Source: Candidatus Eiseniibacteriota bacterium (GTDB taxonomy: Bacteria; Eisenbacteria; RBG-16-71-46; SZUA-252). From it: DNA of 36,571 bases. The notes beneath the pieces are model-generated. The model was not told the DNA's origin and searched no databases. It saw only the letters and a program-made list of their open reading frames with translations. The stretch spans positions 1 to 36,571 of the forward strand of contig VBOX01000017.1 of the NCBI GenBank assembly GCA_005893265.1. Direction: 5' to 3'. Positions 27,838 to 35,959 of the stretch are shown piece by piece (position 1 is the stretch's first letter; each line of letters opens with the position of its first letter). Both the position numbers and the translations under genes were made by a program.

Positions 27838-28867
27838 CGGGAAGGTCTCCCAAGGATTCGATGAGCTTCGCTACGGTCGCGGCGGCGGTGCCCAGCTCCG
27901 CCACCACGAGCCCCGCCGCGTGATTGGCAAGCACGCACGCCTCCTCCAGGGGAGCGCGCGCCGCGAGCGCGGTCGCGATCGTCGCGATCACGGTGTCCCC
28001 CGCTCCGGTCACGTCGAAGACCTTTCGCGCCCGGGTGGGAAAATGGGCGTGTCCTTCCGACGTGAAGAGCGACATCCCCTCCTCTCCGCGCGTGATCAGG
28101 ACCGCTTCGGCGGCGAGCTTGTCCCGGAGCTGGAAGCCCGCCTCGATCAGATCCTCGCCGTTCCGAATCCTGCGCCCCCATGCCTGGGAAGCTTCCGCGA
28201 CGTTGGGCGTGATCACCGAGACGCCGCGGTACCGGAGAAAATGCTCCTCCTTGGGATCGACCGCGCAGGGAATGCCGCGTCTCTTGACCTCGGGCAGGAG
28301 CCGATCCAGCATCGCGGGAGATACGACTCCTTTGCCGTAGTCGGAGACGAGCACCGCCGACGCGTCGGGAAGCGCGCGCTCGATGCGCCGCCACAGCTCG
28401 TCGATCACGGAGGATGCGGGCGCTTCGCGGGATTCCTCGTCGGCGCGCAAGACCTGCTGGTGGTGCGCGATGATGCGCGTCTTGAGCGTGGTGCGGCGTG
28501 CGGGATCGGAGAGCACCCCCGCGTCCGCGTCCACTTCGCGCGCGTGGAGCTCTCGCCGCAGGCTCTCGGCCGCGGCGTCGGCCCCCGCGACTCCGATCAA
28601 GACGGGCGTCGCCCCGAGCGCGCGAACGTTGTGGGCCACGTTGGCCGCTCCGCCCAGGCGAAGCTCCTCGCGCTCCACGTCGACCACCAGCACGGGCGCT
28701 TCGGGGGAAACGCGCGTGGCGCTGCCCCAGAGGTAGCGGTCGAGGATCACGTCTCCGATCACGACCACGCGGCGGCCGCGGAAGCTCCGGACGCGCGCCT
28801 CGAGAGCCGCGCGGGTAAGAAGCGGCGTGGCCTTTGCCGCGAGCTCTCCTCTTCCAACCGAGGTCAG
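27830..28867 (-). CDS. rfaE1: RfaE1, D-glycero-beta-D-manno-heptose-7-phosphate kinase, probable CTG start
   Basis: This PfkB-type kinase phosphorylates heptose 7-phosphate. VVVIGDVILDRYLWG, LRLGGAANVAHNVRALG, DPKEEHFLRYRG and the catalytic DVTGAGDTVIATIA are intact. No ATG, GTG or TTG lies in frame between the upstream gene and the conserved core. CTG at 28867 sits six bases after GGAGGA and overlaps the preceding stop as CTGA, exactly like the other junctions in this operon. That start gives 345 residues, slightly above the usual 315-335. Confidence 0.9.
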   Translation of the reverse strand: MTSVGRGELAAKATPLLTRAALEARVRSFRGRRVVVIGDVILDRYLWGSATRVSPEAPVLVVDVEREELRLGGAANVAHNVRALGATPVLIGVAGADAAAESLRRELHAREVDADAGVLSDPARRTTLKTRIIAHHQQVLRADEESREAPASSVIDELWRRIERALPDASAVLVSDYGKGVVSPAMLDRLLPEVKRRGIPCAVDPKEEHFLRYRGVSVITPNVAEASQAWGRRIRNGEDLIEAGFQLRDKLAAEAVLITRGEEGMSLFTSEGHAHFPTRARKVFDVTGAGDTVIATIATALAARAPLEEACVLANHAAGLVVAELGTAAATVAKLIESLGDLPVG

Positions 28868-29172
28868 GCGGTCTCCTCCGGCGGGCCCTGCTCCGGGGTC
28901 GCCGCCGAGTAGTCCTCGATGAGGGAGCGCGCGCGGTCGGCGTCCTTCCCCAGCACCTCGACCCGTCCCCAGAATCCGTGGTGGAGCGTCTCCACCGTGC
29001 TGAACCATGCGATCTGGACCGGCTTCGCCGTGGCCTCGATCCCCTGGCTCCTCAAGAAATCGCACAGCATGGTCGCGGTCTGCTCGTCCGGTACTTCGCG
29101 AACCGACACCAAAGACTCGTGAGCGAGCTCGTGCGCATCATGCCGCGATTCCACTTCGTCCCTGTCGCTCAT
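28864..29172 (-). CDS. Small DUF2007-like protein
   Basis: The 102-residue protein from ATG 29172 (overlapping the galE stop as ATGA) has the pattern VREVPDEQTATMLCDFLRSQGIEA, here cited only by its core: a strand, a helix and a strand as in DUF2007, a ferredoxin-like fold called putative signal-transducing protein. The rest, WGRVEVLGKDADRARSLIEDY, completes the fold. The end is disordered. Function unknown. Confidence 0.65.
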   Translation of the reverse strand: MSDRDEVESRHDAHELAHESLVSVREVPDEQTATMLCDFLRSQGIEATAKPVQIAWFSTVETLHHGFWGRVEVLGKDADRARSLIEDYSAATPEQGPPEETA

Positions 29173-30152
29173 TCCTTGTAACCCTCCGGATGGCGCACCC
29201 GCCACCCCCAAGCGGTCTCGAGGATCACGTTCAGGCCCTCGAACTGAGGACTCCAGCCTAGCACGCGGCGCGCGGCATCCGACGAGGCAATCAGCGCAGG
29301 TGGGTCGCCCTGCCTCCGGGGCGCCGGAACTGTGGGCACACGCCTCCCCGTCACCGTCTCGACGGCCGCGATCACCTCCCGCACCGATACGCCCTGTCCC
29401 GCGCCCAGGTTGAGCGCGCGGTTTTCGCCGCCGTCCGCGAGATAGCGGATGGCGCGGACGTGCGCTTCGGCCACATCCACCACGTGAATATAGTCGCGGA
29501 TCGCGGTTCCGTCCCGGGTCGGATAGTCCGATCCGTAGATCGGCACCGGCTCGCGCGCCCCGCGCGCGGCATCGAGGAGGAGCGGAATCAGGTGGGTCTC
29601 GCCACGGTGATCCTCGCCTCGATCGATGCTCGCCCCCGCCACGTTGAAGTAGCGCAGCGCCACATAACGGATCCCCCCGGTCGCGGCGCGCTCTTCCAGG
29701 ATGCGCTCGAACCGAAGCTTCGTTTCTCCGTAGGGATTCGACGGGCGGAGCGGAGAGGATTCGGTGAGCGGCATGGGAGCCGATGGGTCGTAGACCGCGG
29801 CCGAGGAGGAAAAGACGAGATCGGTCACGCCGTGCGCGCGCATCGTGTCGAGGAGGAAGGTCCCCTGGGTCACGTTGACCTGCTCATAGAGATCGGGCCT
29901 CGCCATCGACTCCGCGACTCCCGATTTCGCGGCCAGGTGGATCACGCAATCGATGCTCTTTGCCTGAAAGGCCTGACCGAGGCTTTCGGGATCGCCGATG
30001 CTCCCTTTGACGAGATAGGCGAGAGGCGGAACGGCGTCTCGGTGGCCTGACGAGAGATCATCGAGCACGATCGCCGAGTGTCGCGCCCGGACCAACTCCT
30101 CCACCACGACGCTCCCAATGTATCCGGCGCCGCCCGTCACCAGCACGTTCAC
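29169..30152 (-). CDS. galE: GalE, UDP-glucose 4-epimerase
   Basis: The 327-residue extended short-chain dehydrogenase interconverts UDP-glucose and UDP-galactose for surface polysaccharide. NVLVTGGAGYIGS is the NAD loop. FSSSAAVYD (Ser) and NPYGETKLRFE (Tyr, Lys) are catalytic, and LRYFNVAGA and RDYIHVVDVAEAH are typical. GTG 30152 overlaps the rpe stop (GTGA). Context with heptose genes suggests a role in LPS sugars. Confidence 0.92.
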   Translation of the reverse strand: MNVLVTGGAGYIGSVVVEELVRARHSAIVLDDLSSGHRDAVPPLAYLVKGSIGDPESLGQAFQAKSIDCVIHLAAKSGVAESMARPDLYEQVNVTQGTFLLDTMRAHGVTDLVFSSSAAVYDPSAPMPLTESSPLRPSNPYGETKLRFERILEERAATGGIRYVALRYFNVAGASIDRGEDHRGETHLIPLLLDAARGAREPVPIYGSDYPTRDGTAIRDYIHVVDVAEAHVRAIRYLADGGENRALNLGAGQGVSVREVIAAVETVTGRRVPTVPAPRRQGDPPALIASSDAARRVLGWSPQFEGLNVILETAWGWRVRHPEGYKE

Positions 30153-30856
30153 CCGGGCTCGACGCTTCGGCGCAGCGTCTGAAGCGCCGCGGCCGGATCG
30201 GGCGCGTGAAAGATGGAATGTCCCGCGATGAACGTGTCCGCGCCCGCGCGCGCGGCCCGCGGAGCGGTCGTTGGGTCGATGCCCCCGTCGACCCCGAGCA
30301 GGCAGTCGAGCTTCGCGTCGTCGATCGCGGCCCGCACCGTCGCGATACGCTCCTCCGATCCATCGAGAAACGCCTGCCCACCTCTCCCCGGCTCGACCGT
30401 CATGACGAGCGCGATGTCGCATCCGGAGAGCGCCCCCAGGAGGCGCGGAAGCGGAGTGGCGGGTTTGATCGAGAGCCCCGCCCGGAGCCCGCGCGCGCGG
30501 ATCCGGCGGGAGGCCACGACGGGGTCCTCGACCGCCTCGACGTGGACGATCAAATGGTCCGCGCCCGCTTCCGCGAACTCGTCGAGGAAGCGCAGCGGAT
30601 CGACGATCATGAGGTGAACGTCCAGCGGAATCGGAGTGAGCCGACGCATGGCCTGAACGAGGATCGGTCCGAAGGTGAGATTCGGGACGAACTGGCCGTC
30701 CATCACGTCGACGTGGAGAAAGTCGGCCCCCGCGCGGGTCACGCGCGCGATCTCGTCTCCCAGGCGGGAGAAATCGGCGGACAGGATGGACGGGCAAATC
30801 CGGTTTCGCTGCCGGCCGACCCAGCCGGCGGCACCCTCCGGACCGCGGGCGCTCAC
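30149..30856 (-). CDS. rpe: Rpe, ribulose-phosphate 3-epimerase
   Basis: The 235-residue TIM-barrel enzyme of the pentose phosphate pathway shows ICPSILSADFSRLGDE, HVDVMDGQFVPNLTFG (metal His, Asp), LDVHLMI, MTVEPGRGGQAF and GVDGGI. It starts at GTG 30856 overlapping the PASTA gene stop; about 15 residues precede the conserved core. It feeds heptose synthesis only indirectly. Confidence 0.95.
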   Translation of the reverse strand: MSARGPEGAAGWVGRQRNRICPSILSADFSRLGDEIARVTRAGADFLHVDVMDGQFVPNLTFGPILVQAMRRLTPIPLDVHLMIVDPLRFLDEFAEAGADHLIVHVEAVEDPVVASRRIRARGLRAGLSIKPATPLPRLLGALSGCDIALVMTVEPGRGGQAFLDGSEERIATVRAAIDDAKLDCLLGVDGGIDPTTAPRAARAGADTFIAGHSIFHAPDPAAALQTLRRSVEPG

Positions 30857-31659
30857 GGGTGCTGGTAGAGCACGATCGAGTCGCGCGAAGACACGCGGTG
30901 CCCCGCGGACGGCTCCTGTGCGGATACGAGCCCGCTCTTTTGCCTCGGACCTCCTTCCCGGACCGTTACCGCGAAGCCCTCCTCTCGAAGGCTCCGCACC
31001 GCTTCCCCAATGTCTCTGCCCGATAGATCCGGGAGCAGGTAGCTCTGCGGCCTGGGACCCAAGCTCACGAGGAGATTCACCACGGTGCCTTGCTGCACGA
31101 GGGTTTCCCCGGGCGGATCGGAGGCGACGACCAGATCCTTGCTCACCTCATCGGTGTAGACCTTCGCGATCCGGCCCGCGCGGAGGCCCGATCCCTCGAG
31201 GAGGAGCTGCGCCTGACGCGCGGTCACGCCGTCCAGGAGCGGCACGCTCGTTCCCTGCGCGCCCAAGCTCACGATCACCGAGATCCGCCTCCCGCGCTTC
31301 ACCACCCCGCCTCCAGCCGGATCCTGCGAGATGACGAATCCGCGGGCCACGTCCGGGCTCCATTGCTCGGAGATCTTGGAAAGCTTGAGCCCTTCGGCCG
31401 CGAGGACACGCTCGGCCTCGATCTCGCTCTGCCCGATCACCTCCGGGACCTGCACCTCCGCGCCCTGGCGGGTGAAGCTCGGCATGAGCACGAGGTTCAT
31501 CACGAGAAATCCGCCCAGGAGCGCCACGCCGGCGAGCAGGAGGGTTCCCGACAAAAACGAAAAGCGCGGGCCGCGGCGGCGTTCGCCTGGCGGTAGCGGC
31601 GGGGCCGCGGGCATCTCGGACAGTTGTTCCTCCAGGTCGACGTCCAGGGAATCCCTCAT
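30853..31659 (-). CDS. PASTA-domain membrane protein without a kinase domain
   Basis: The 268-residue protein has a short Pro-rich cytoplasmic part (1-32), one membrane span (about 35-60) and three PASTA repeats (about 69-134, 135-202, 206-267). Each repeat shows the VPxVxG start and a GVVxxQDPAGG-like centre. PASTA domains bind peptidoglycan fragments and are usually the sensor half of PrkC/PknB kinases or of PBPs; neither catalytic domain is present. It lies between rsmB and rpe, where Firmicutes carry prkC. Overlaps on both sides are four bases. Confidence 0.9.
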   Translation of the reverse strand: MRDSLDVDLEEQLSEMPAAPPLPPGERRRGPRFSFLSGTLLLAGVALLGGFLVMNLVLMPSFTRQGAEVQVPEVIGQSEIEAERVLAAEGLKLSKISEQWSPDVARGFVISQDPAGGGVVKRGRRISVIVSLGAQGTSVPLLDGVTARQAQLLLEGSGLRAGRIAKVYTDEVSKDLVVASDPPGETLVQQGTVVNLLVSLGPRPQSYLLPDLSGRDIGEAVRSLREEGFAVTVREGGPRQKSGLVSAQEPSAGHRVSSRDSIVLYQHP

Positions 31660-33032
31660 CGGCGGCGAACCCGCGCGGCGAAAACGCCGTCGGTGCCGTG
31701 CCGCTGCGGCGTCGCGCTCAAGTGGGGCGCACCTGAGCGGAATCCGGGCGGCAGGTAGGGGTCGACGTTCTCCTGCACGAAATCGGGATGCGCTCGTAGG
31801 AAGAGTTCCACGACGTCATGGGTCTCCTCGGGCTCCAAGGAGCAGACACTATACACCAAGACACCGCCGCGGCGGACCAGCGCCGCGGCCGCGTCCAGGA
31901 GCCGCGGTTGGAGTGCGGCCATCGCGGCGATGCCGGACTCCTCCTTGCGCCAGCGCGCGTCCGCGCGCCGCCTCAGAACGCCGAGGCCGGAGCACGGTGC
32001 ATCGACCAGGACCCTGTCGAACGCGGCGCGGAACGGTGGGCTCAAGCCGTCCCCGCAGATCACGTGTACCCGGCCGGCGCGAAGCCGGCCGCTCATATTC
32101 TCTCGAAGCGCCCGCGCGCGGCTTGGATGACGCTCAAGCGCGAACAAGCGCCCAGCGCTTCCGACCGCCTCGGCGATCTGCGCCGACTTCCCCCCCGGTG
32201 CCGCGCAGAGATCGAGGATGGTTTCGCCCGGCTTGGGGGCGAGGATCGGGACGACCGCGGCTTCGGCCTCGTCTTGTAGCGAGATGAGCCCCTCGCGAAA
32301 GGCCGGAGAGCGGGAGGGCACGAATCCGCCGCGCATGATCCAGACCAGGCCCCCGTTTGGTGCAGGCTCGGGCTCGAATCCCTCGGACCGCAACCGATCC
32401 AGGATCTCGTCCTCCGAGGCGCGCGCGAGGCTCGGCCTTACCGTGACCGAAGGCTCCTCGTTATTGGCTTCGAGCATCCGCCCCGCTTCATCGCGGCCGT
32501 ATCGCGCCACCCATCGTTCCACGATCCATCGAGGGTGTGACCGGGACGCGGAGAGATACTCGACAGGGCTGGCATCGGGGTCCGGGAGAGGAGCCCGCTC
32601 GCCGCGCGCGAGGCGGCGCAGAATCGCATTGGCGAGGCCGGCCGTTCCCGGGTGACCGTATTTCTTCGCCAGCTCCACGCTCTCATCCACGGCCGCCGAC
32701 GCGGGAATCCTGTCCATGAAGAGAAGCTGGTAGGCGCCCAGCCTAAGCGCGGCCTTGATCCACGCGGGCAATCCGTTCCAGTTCTCACGCGCGAACGTCG
32801 CGAGGTGATGGTCGAGGGTTCCGCGCTGTCGGAGGGAGCCCTGTACGAGCGCCGTCACCAGGTGCGCCTCCTCAGGAGGGAGCGCCGCTTCCCTTAATCT
32901 CGTCTCGAGAAGCCGGTCGGAGTAGGCGCTCCGGCTTTCCGTCGTGACCAGAATTTGGAGCGCGAGCTCGCGTGCGGGGAGCGGCTTCCTCCTGGCGCGG
33001 GACTTTGGGTAGCCGCGTTTCTGCGCGGTCAT
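31656..33032 (-). CDS. rsmB: RsmB, 16S rRNA (cytosine-967-C5)-methyltransferase
   Basis: The 458-residue enzyme has an N-terminal NusB-like domain (about 20-150) and a C-terminal SAM methyltransferase. LDLCAAPGGKSAQIAE binds SAM, and VDAPCSGLGVLRRRADARW and YSVCSLEPEE hold the two catalytic Cys residues. It overlaps fmt (ATGA) and the PASTA gene (ATGA), the common def-fmt-rsmB order. Confidence 0.95.
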   Translation of the reverse strand: MTAQKRGYPKSRARRKPLPARELALQILVTTESRSAYSDRLLETRLREAALPPEEAHLVTALVQGSLRQRGTLDHHLATFARENWNGLPAWIKAALRLGAYQLLFMDRIPASAAVDESVELAKKYGHPGTAGLANAILRRLARGERAPLPDPDASPVEYLSASRSHPRWIVERWVARYGRDEAGRMLEANNEEPSVTVRPSLARASEDEILDRLRSEGFEPEPAPNGGLVWIMRGGFVPSRSPAFREGLISLQDEAEAAVVPILAPKPGETILDLCAAPGGKSAQIAEAVGSAGRLFALERHPSRARALRENMSGRLRAGRVHVICGDGLSPPFRAAFDRVLVDAPCSGLGVLRRRADARWRKEESGIAAMAALQPRLLDAAAALVRRGGVLVYSVCSLEPEETHDVVELFLRAHPDFVQENVDPYLPPGFRSGAPHLSATPQRHGTDGVFAARVRRR

Positions 33033-33991
33033 GCCGGGAAAGCCTTCACCGGAAGCCGCGCGCCGGGCTTGAGCCGAGCCCCGTTCGCGTAGGCGAATGC
33101 CGGCATCGCGTTCCGTCCGCTCCGGCGCACGCTCTGGAGCAGAACCGAGCCCTGCGTGAGCCCGATCTCCAGCCCCCGCTCCCGATCGAGCGCGAGCACC
33201 GCGCCGGGCGACCCTTTCGGGTCAGGTAGCGCGGCGATCGACCCGGGCGAAGCCGTGAGAACCTGGAGCCTACCCCCCTCGAGCTCGAGGTAGGCGCCGG
33301 GCTCCGGCGCGAACGCCCGGACTTTGCGCGTGAACCGCACTGGATCGTCCGCGAGCGAGAGCCTTGCGTCCTCCCGCTTGAGCTTCGGCGCGTACGTCGC
33401 CCCCGCGGGGCCCTGGTCCCGCCGCACGATTTCGCCGGCTTCCATGCGTGACAGGGTCTCGGAAAGGCAGCGAGCGCCCAGCTCGGCCAGGCGCGCGCCC
33501 AGAGAGCCCGCGTCCTCGTCGGGCGCGATCGGAGTCGAGAGCGATGAGAAGACGGGGCCCTCGTCGAGCTTCTCCGTCATCCACATGGCGGTCACACCGG
33601 TCTCCAGATCTCCGGCCAGGATCGCGGCCTGGATCGGAGAAGCGCCGCGATGCCTCGGGAGGAGGGAAAAATGGATGTTGATCGCGCCGATCCGGGGAAC
33701 GCCTAGGAGCTCTGGGCTCAGGATCTGCCCGTACGCGACGAGCACGAGAAGATCAGGATGGAGCGCGCGCAGCCGCTCGATCTCCTCGGGGGCGCCCGCG
33801 CGCGCGGGCGTGGAGACCGGGATGCCGCGACCCTCGGCCGCCGCCCGAACGGGTGAGGGAGCGAGGGCGAGGCCGCGCCCGCTCGGCCGGTCCCGCCGCG
33901 TCACGACGAGCAGGGGTGGCTTGCCGTCCTCGACGAGCCGGACCAGGGGAGGAACCGCGAGGCTCGGTGTGCCGTAATAGACGAGGCGCAC
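33029..33991 (-). CDS. fmt: Fmt, methionyl-tRNA formyltransferase
   Basis: The 320-residue enzyme formylates initiator Met-tRNA. RPSGRGLALAPSPVRAAA, INIHFSLLPRHRGASPIQAAIL (cited by its ends) and the catalytic Asn/His/Asp region are present, plus a C-terminal OB-like domain. It lies eight bases after def. Start ATG 33991. Confidence 0.95.
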   Translation of the reverse strand: MRLVYYGTPSLAVPPLVRLVEDGKPPLLVVTRRDRPSGRGLALAPSPVRAAAEGRGIPVSTPARAGAPEEIERLRALHPDLLVLVAYGQILSPELLGVPRIGAINIHFSLLPRHRGASPIQAAILAGDLETGVTAMWMTEKLDEGPVFSSLSTPIAPDEDAGSLGARLAELGARCLSETLSRMEAGEIVRRDQGPAGATYAPKLKREDARLSLADDPVRFTRKVRAFAPEPGAYLELEGGRLQVLTASPGSIAALPDPKGSPGAVLALDRERGLEIGLTQGSVLLQSVRRSGRNAMPAFAYANGARLKPGARLPVKAFPA

Positions 33992-33999
33992 GCCGCCCG

Positions 34000-34554
34000 C
34001 TAGAACGAAGGCGACGCGCTCGCGCTCGACGCGGCCTTCCCGGCTTCGCCGAATTGCATCCGCGCGAGTCTTGACTCGAGGAGTTTTCTTCGGATTGGGC
34101 TCAGTCGGTCGATGAAGAGCACCCCGTCCAGATGGTCGAGCTCATGCTGGAGCGCTCGGGCGAGGAGCCCCTCCGCTCGTACCACGACGACACCCCCCTG
34201 CTCGTCCAGGGCCTCGAACACCACGTCGGCGTGGCGTTTCACGTCGGCATGAATTCCCGGAATGCTCAGACAGCCCTCCTCCCCGACGATGCTCCCGGCC
34301 GTTTCCTTCATGACCGGGTTCACCAACGCGTATTTCGAGCGCTCCCCGGACTCCGTCTCGACGTCCACCACGAAGATCCGCTGCGCGATTCCGACCTGCG
34401 GTGCCGCAAGGCCGATCCCGCGCTCGCGGTACATGCAGTCGAACATGGCGCCAATCACGTCGCGGATCTCCGGTGTCACGGTTTGGACCGGGGCCGCTTT
34501 CTGCCGGAGAATGGGATCACCGTAATAGCGAAGCTTAAGCGACCTCTTATCCAC
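34000..34554 (-). CDS. def: Def, peptide deformylase
   Basis: The 184-residue metalloenzyme removes the formyl group from new proteins. The three motifs are [10 protein letters not shown] (46-55), EEGCLSIPG (92-100, metal Cys95) and QHELDHLDG (metal His137 and His141, catalytic Glu138). GTG 34554 overlaps yajC by eight bases. The last 15 residues are a Ser/Ala-rich tail beyond the domain. Confidence 0.96.
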   Translation of the reverse strand: MDKRSLKLRYYGDPILRQKAAPVQTVTPEIRDVIGAMFDCMYRERGIGLAAPQVGIAQRIFVVDVETESGERSKYALVNPVMKETAGSIVGEEGCLSIPGIHADVKRHADVVFEALDEQGGVVVVRAEGLLARALQHELDHLDGVLFIDRLSPIRRKLLESRLARMQFGEAGKAASSASASPSF

Positions 34555-34873
34555 TGCGCTCCTTGACCTGGACGATGGACTCCCGAGCGAACTCCATCTT
34601 CACGTCGTCGGCGACTTTCAGCACGATGATCCCCTCCTTCTCGCCGACGACGGTGCCGAAGAGCCCGCCGGTCGTGAGGACCCGGTCTCCTTTGCGGATG
34701 GAAGAGCGCATGGCCTCGGTTTCCTTCTGCTTCCGTTGCTGGGGGCGGATGATCATGAAGTAAACGATCCCGACCGTGATCCCCAGCAGCGAGAGCATGT
34801 GAATCATCTGGTCCATCGATGAAGGCGCGTCGGGGGCGGCCTGGGTCGCCTGTGCGAACGCAACGTCGAGCAT
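34547..34873 (-). CDS. yajC: YajC, preprotein translocase accessory subunit
   Basis: The 108-residue membrane protein has one span (about 26-44), then [17 protein letters not shown] and [16 protein letters not shown], the YajC signature. It associates with SecDF. AGGAGA lies five bases before ATG 34873. It follows tgt by 14 bases as in many bacteria, but def, not secD, comes next. Confidence 0.93.
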   Translation of the reverse strand: MLDVAFAQATQAAPDAPSSMDQMIHMLSLLGITVGIVYFMIIRPQQRKQKETEAMRSSIRKGDRVLTTGGLFGTVVGEKEGIIVLKVADDVKMEFARESIVQVKERSG

Positions 34874-34887
34874 GGATTCTCCTCGTG

Positions 34888-35956
34888 TTACGCGGACGCG
34901 GGAGGGTCCCCGCCCCGCTCGCGGTAGCGCTCCGAAAATTCCCGCGCGTATTGTTGGTAGAGGCCGCGCTCGATCGCGCGGCGGGCGGCTTCCATCAGTG
35001 TCTGGTAAAACGTGACGTTGTGCAAGGTCAGCATTCGGTGCGCGAGGATCTCTCCCGCAAGGTGGAGATGACGCAGGTAGGCCCGGCTCATGAGGGCGCA
35101 TGCCTCGCACCGGCACTCCGCATCGAGCGGAAGTTCCGAGCGCGTGTGCTCGGCGTTTCTGATGTTGATCGGTCCGTCCGCGGTGAATGCCATCCCGTTC
35201 CGGGCGTTTCGGGTAGGCAGCACGCAATCGAAGAGATCGATCCCGCACGCGATCCCTTCGAGCAGATCGAGCGGCGTGCCCATGCCCATGAGGTATCGCG
35301 GCCAATCGACAGGGAGCGCCTCCGCTGTGGCGCGCGCCAGGGCCCACGTCTCGCGCTTCTCTTCCCCCACCGAGAGTCCGCCGATCGCGAACCCGTCGCA
35401 GTCGAACGCGGCGGTCCGCGTCGCCATCTCCTTCCGTAACGATGCGCTCCCGCCCCCCTGGATGATCGCGAACAGAAGCTGACGGAGACCGCCCGGGGTC
35501 TCCAGCGTCCGCGCGCGACGGAGTGAACGCTCCGTCCAGCGGATCGTGCGCTCCCCCGCCTCGCGCTGTACGCCCGGATCCAGCGGGAGCAGGACCGCGT
35601 GATCGAGGGTGACCGCGACATCCGAGCCGAGATCGGCTTGGACCTCCATCGCGCGTTCGGGGGTCAGAAGCTCGAGCGCCCCGTCCAGATGCGAGCGGAA
35701 TTCGCGCCATGAACCGGTGCAGACCTCCCAGCTCGCGGATCACATTGGACCCCGGCCGAAGCATGAGGTGATAGGTGTTCGCGAGAAGGATCTGCGTCCC
35801 GGAAGCTCGAAGATCGGCGGGCGAGAGCGCCTTGACGCTTCCTTGCGTTCCAACCGGCATGAACGCGGGGGTTCGGATCGCGCCGTGGGAGGTGACGAGC
35901 GTCCCTGCGCGCGGGGCCGCGGGGTCGCGAGCGGATATGGCGGCGAAAGGGGTCAG
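34888..35956 (-). pseudogene. tgt: tgt, queuine tRNA-ribosyltransferase, with internal loss and frameshift
   Basis: The N-terminal part ([21 protein letters not shown], cited by its ends, [17 protein letters not shown]) is normal up to 35708. The frame then breaks, and a second frame resumes at 35703 with [21 protein letters not shown]. It continues through the catalytic Asp motif [15 protein letters not shown] and a zinc site (CRCEAC) to 34888. About 28 residues are missing, including the invariant ILTDSGGFQ segment whose Asp takes part in catalysis; net loss is about 83 nt from the usual family spacing. The start is unclear: CTG 35956 is the only likely codon after the cheR stop, and it lacks a ribosome site. 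The second piece alone (253 residues from 35649) would lack the substrate pocket. Confidence 0.87.
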
Positions 35957-35959
35957 GGC

